This document shows positions 39,791 to 41,309 of a stretch of DNA of 41,309 nucleotides, one piece after another. Position numbers and translations under genes: made by a program. This stretch comes from Granulicoccus phenolivorans DSM 17626 = NBRC 107789 = JCM 15570 (GTDB taxonomy: Bacteria; Actinomycetota; Actinomycetes; Propionibacteriales; Propionibacteriaceae): the NCBI RefSeq assembly GCF_000423085.1, contig NZ_AUHH01000041.1:1-41309 (forward strand), read 5' to 3'. The notes under the pieces were generated by a model. The model had not been told where the DNA came from, did no database searches, and saw nothing but the letters and a program-made list of their open reading frames with translations. Each line of letters begins with the position of its first letter. The stretch's first letter is position 1.

Positions 39791-39800
39791 CTCGGGTGGA

Positions 39801-40625
39801 TCAGCCGCGCCCGGTGAAGTGGTCCATGGTCCGGTTGACGCCGAAGAAGTCCACGACCCGGTCGAACAGGCGTACCGGCAGTACGCGCACCAGCGGCATC
39901 ACCCCGACCAGCGGCGGCATGATCAGTTCCTGCTTGCCGGCCTCGATGGCGTCGATGATGCGCTCGGCCACGTCCTGCTCGTCCAGGATGGGCAGCAGCT
40001 TTGGGAACTTGGTCCGTACGCCGGCGAACATCCCGGTGTTGATGTAGTACGGGGCGACCAGCAGGGTGTTGACGTGGCTGCCCCGGGCCCGCAGCTCACC
40101 GCGCAGGGACTCGGTGAACCCGAAGGCGGCGAACTTGCTGGCGGAGTAGTCGGTCTGCTTGGCCACGCCGACGATGCCGGCGGCCGAGGCGATGTTCACG
40201 ATGGTGCCCCGGTCGCGCTCCTGCATCCCGGGCAGGAATGCCCGGGCGGTCCAGTACAGCGCCAAGGTGTTGACCTCGAAGGTGCGGATGATCGCTTCCT
40301 CGGAGGCGTCGAGCAGATCGGCGCCGGTCACCACGCCGGCGTTGTTGATCAACACATCGATGCCGCCAATGGCCTTTGCCGCCTCGGCGACCGCGGCGCG
40401 GTCGGCGACGTTGACCACCTGGACCGACGCGGTTCCGCCGATCGCCCGGATCTCGGCCGCGACGGCTTCGGCGGCCTCGCCGGACAGGTCCCACAGGATG
40501 ACTTCGCCGGCACCGCGGCGGGCCGCTTCCAGGGCCATCCGGCGGCCGATGCCGGATCCGCCGCCGGTGATCAGTACGCGGGTGCCGTGCAGGTCGAGGC
40601 CACGATGGCTGGACTTGGTGTTCAT
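39801..40625 (-). CDS. Short-chain dehydrogenase/reductase
   Basis: The 274-residue classical SDR has the cofactor motif ITGGGSGIG near 20-28, NNAG, and catalytic Ser-Tyr-Lys in IASAAGIVGVAKQTDYSASK. The C-terminal part (AERIIDAIEAGKQELIMPPL) and the hydrophobic tail VGVMPLVRVLPVRLFDRVVD resemble SDRs that act on lipids or long-chain substrates. ATG at 40625 begins MNTKSSHRGLDLHGTRVLIT; AAGGAA lies about 10 nt before. It follows the aldehyde dehydrogenase remnant on the same strand, so it may have lost an operon partner. Confidence 0.92.
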   Translation of the reverse strand: MNTKSSHRGLDLHGTRVLITGGGSGIGRRMALEAARRGAGEVILWDLSGEAAEAVAAEIRAIGGTASVQVVNVADRAAVAEAAKAIGGIDVLINNAGVVTGADLLDASEEAIIRTFEVNTLALYWTARAFLPGMQERDRGTIVNIASAAGIVGVAKQTDYSASKFAAFGFTESLRGELRARGSHVNTLLVAPYYINTGMFAGVRTKFPKLLPILDEQDVAERIIDAIEAGKQELIMPPLVGVMPLVRVLPVRLFDRVVDFFGVNRTMDHFTGRG

Positions 40626-40664
40626 CTGCTGTTCCGTTCCTTGGGTCAGAGTCCGAGCGGCCCA

Positions 40665-40917
40665 GCGTGCAGAACTGCTGCGCCACCTGCCGGGCATGGT
40701 CGCGGTTGGTCGACCCACACCCTGGCGTTCAGACCATAGTCGGTGTCGTTCGCCCGGGCGATCGCCTCGGCGTCGTCGGCGACCCGATGGATCGCAACCG
40801 GCCCGAGGTTTCGGTGCGGGCCAGGGTCGCTTGCGGTGGTACGTCGGTGCGGATCGTCGGCTGCTGGACCAGCGGGCCCAGATCGGGCCACGCTCGGCCG
40901 CCGGCCAGCACCTCTTA
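40665..40917 (-). pseudogene. Remnant of an NAD(P)-dependent aldehyde dehydrogenase (succinate-semialdehyde type)
   Basis: Three reading frames together give the C-terminal part of an ALDH. Frame one reads LAGGRAWPDLGPLVQQPTIR then TDVPPQATLARTET. Frame two reads GPVAIHRVADDAEAIARAND then TDYGLNARVW. Frame three reads STNRDHARQVAQQF. A missing base near 40806, where E-T-F-G-P is expected, and an extra G near 40714-40716 explain the shifts. The N-terminal three quarters, including the catalytic Cys and Glu, are absent: the match ends at a TAA at 40915-40917, next to the tandem repeat. The wording resembles GabD2-like succinate-semialdehyde dehydrogenase. Clearly non-functional. Confidence 0.88.
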
Positions 40918-41107
40918 CGACAGGAGAGTTGTGGGTGTGCTGTCCTGCGACGGGAAAGTTGTGGGTGGGCCGTCCCGCGACAGAAAAGTTGGGCGTGGGC
41001 GCTCGTGCGACAGGAAAGTTGGGCATGGGCCGTTCTGCGACAGGAAAGTTGGGCATGGGCCGTTCTGCGACAGGAAAGTTGGGCATGGGCCGTTCTGCGA
41101 CAGGAAG
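40918..41107. repeat. 30-bp tandem repeat, six units plus a partial
   Basis: Units start at 40918, 40948, 40978, 41008, 41038 and 41068, with a 10-bp partial at 41098. Each begins CGACAGGAAAGTTGGGCATG or a variant. Units 4-6 are identical; units 1-3 are progressively different, unit 1 the most. The 30-bp period keeps several frames open, so apparent peptides here are artefacts. It borders the ALDH remnant. Confidence 0.95.
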
Positions 41108-41309
41108 ATCCATCTCGCATGGGCGCGGGTGATCCCGCGGTTGCTCCAACAGGCGCGGGATTCCGTCCCAGTCGCTGGGTCGTCTTTGGCGGTGCGGGAA
41201 GCGTGCCACCTGGCCGCGGGGTGCACCCGTCGGCGCCTCAGGTGTCCACGTCCGGGCTGACCTCGCCTCGTGGGTATAGGAGCCCCGGGGCTCACGGTCA
41301 TCCAGCGCC
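41108..41309. other. No gene recognised
   Basis: I see no convincing gene, repeat or RNA in the last 202 bp. Open frames here only extend from the tandem repeat and have no start signals or family resemblance. A gene may begin or end beyond the edge. Confidence 0.5.

Noticed and set aside
40918-41107. Second CRISPR array
   Set aside because: The units are contiguous 30-bp tandem copies without unique spacers and without a repeat palindrome.
1-41309. tRNA, rRNA or insertion-sequence genes
   Set aside because: I saw no tRNA-like cloverleaf, rRNA segment or transposase-like frame on either strand by reading alone.

Overview
The window reads as chromosomal DNA of a high-GC actinomycete. Codons end mostly in G or C, GTG and TTG starts are common, and many genes start a few bases after a TANNNT -10 motif (leaderless). 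The gene set (GPP34 proteins, F420-type oxidoreductase, OpuC uptake system, glutaminase-STAS fusion) fits Actinomycetota, perhaps Propionibacteriales; the order is a guess from gene content and no rRNA or other marker is present.

Region 1 (1-10260) is a complete type I-E CRISPR-Cas locus on the minus strand. It is one translationally coupled run cas3-cse1-cse2-cas7e-cas5e-cas6e-cas1-cas2, then a very short leader and an array of 20 repeats that continues past the left edge. Upstream of cas3 lies a single degenerate, same-orientation CRISPR repeat enclosed by perfect 13-bp inverted repeats. This is the most unusual structure in the window and a candidate RNA-based or DNA-based control element for the cas operon.

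Region 2 (10327-15464) holds a MerR-controlled operon (LLM flavin oxidoreductase, two double-length EthD-type proteins, the MerR regulator) with a clear MerR-type operator/promoter at 13234-13265. An in-frame open stretch follows the MerR stop codon. Three tandem GPP34 (GOLPH3-like) genes follow.

Region 3 (15568-22000) has an OpuC-type osmoprotectant ABC operon (ATPase, two permeases, lipoprotein) ended by an 18-bp-stem hairpin. Convergent to it are two exported glucosaminidase-family cell-wall hydrolases.

Region 4 (22099-33056) has an F420-type oxidoreductase and an acetyltransferase. A minus-strand lipid/nucleoside cluster follows: lipid kinase, App1-type phosphatase, deoxyribose-phosphate aldolase, pseudouridine synthase. 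Then come an anchored protein of unknown function, a two-component system, DoxX, an MFS exporter and an alpha/beta hydrolase-like protein.

Region 5 (33100-41309) has a NUDIX hydrolase, a PucR-type regulator divergent from an FAD monooxygenase with a perfect 19-bp palindrome between them, an SRPBCC protein, two membrane proteins, glutaminase-STAS, and a short-chain dehydrogenase. The right end carries a decayed aldehyde dehydrogenase remnant abutting a 30-bp tandem repeat.
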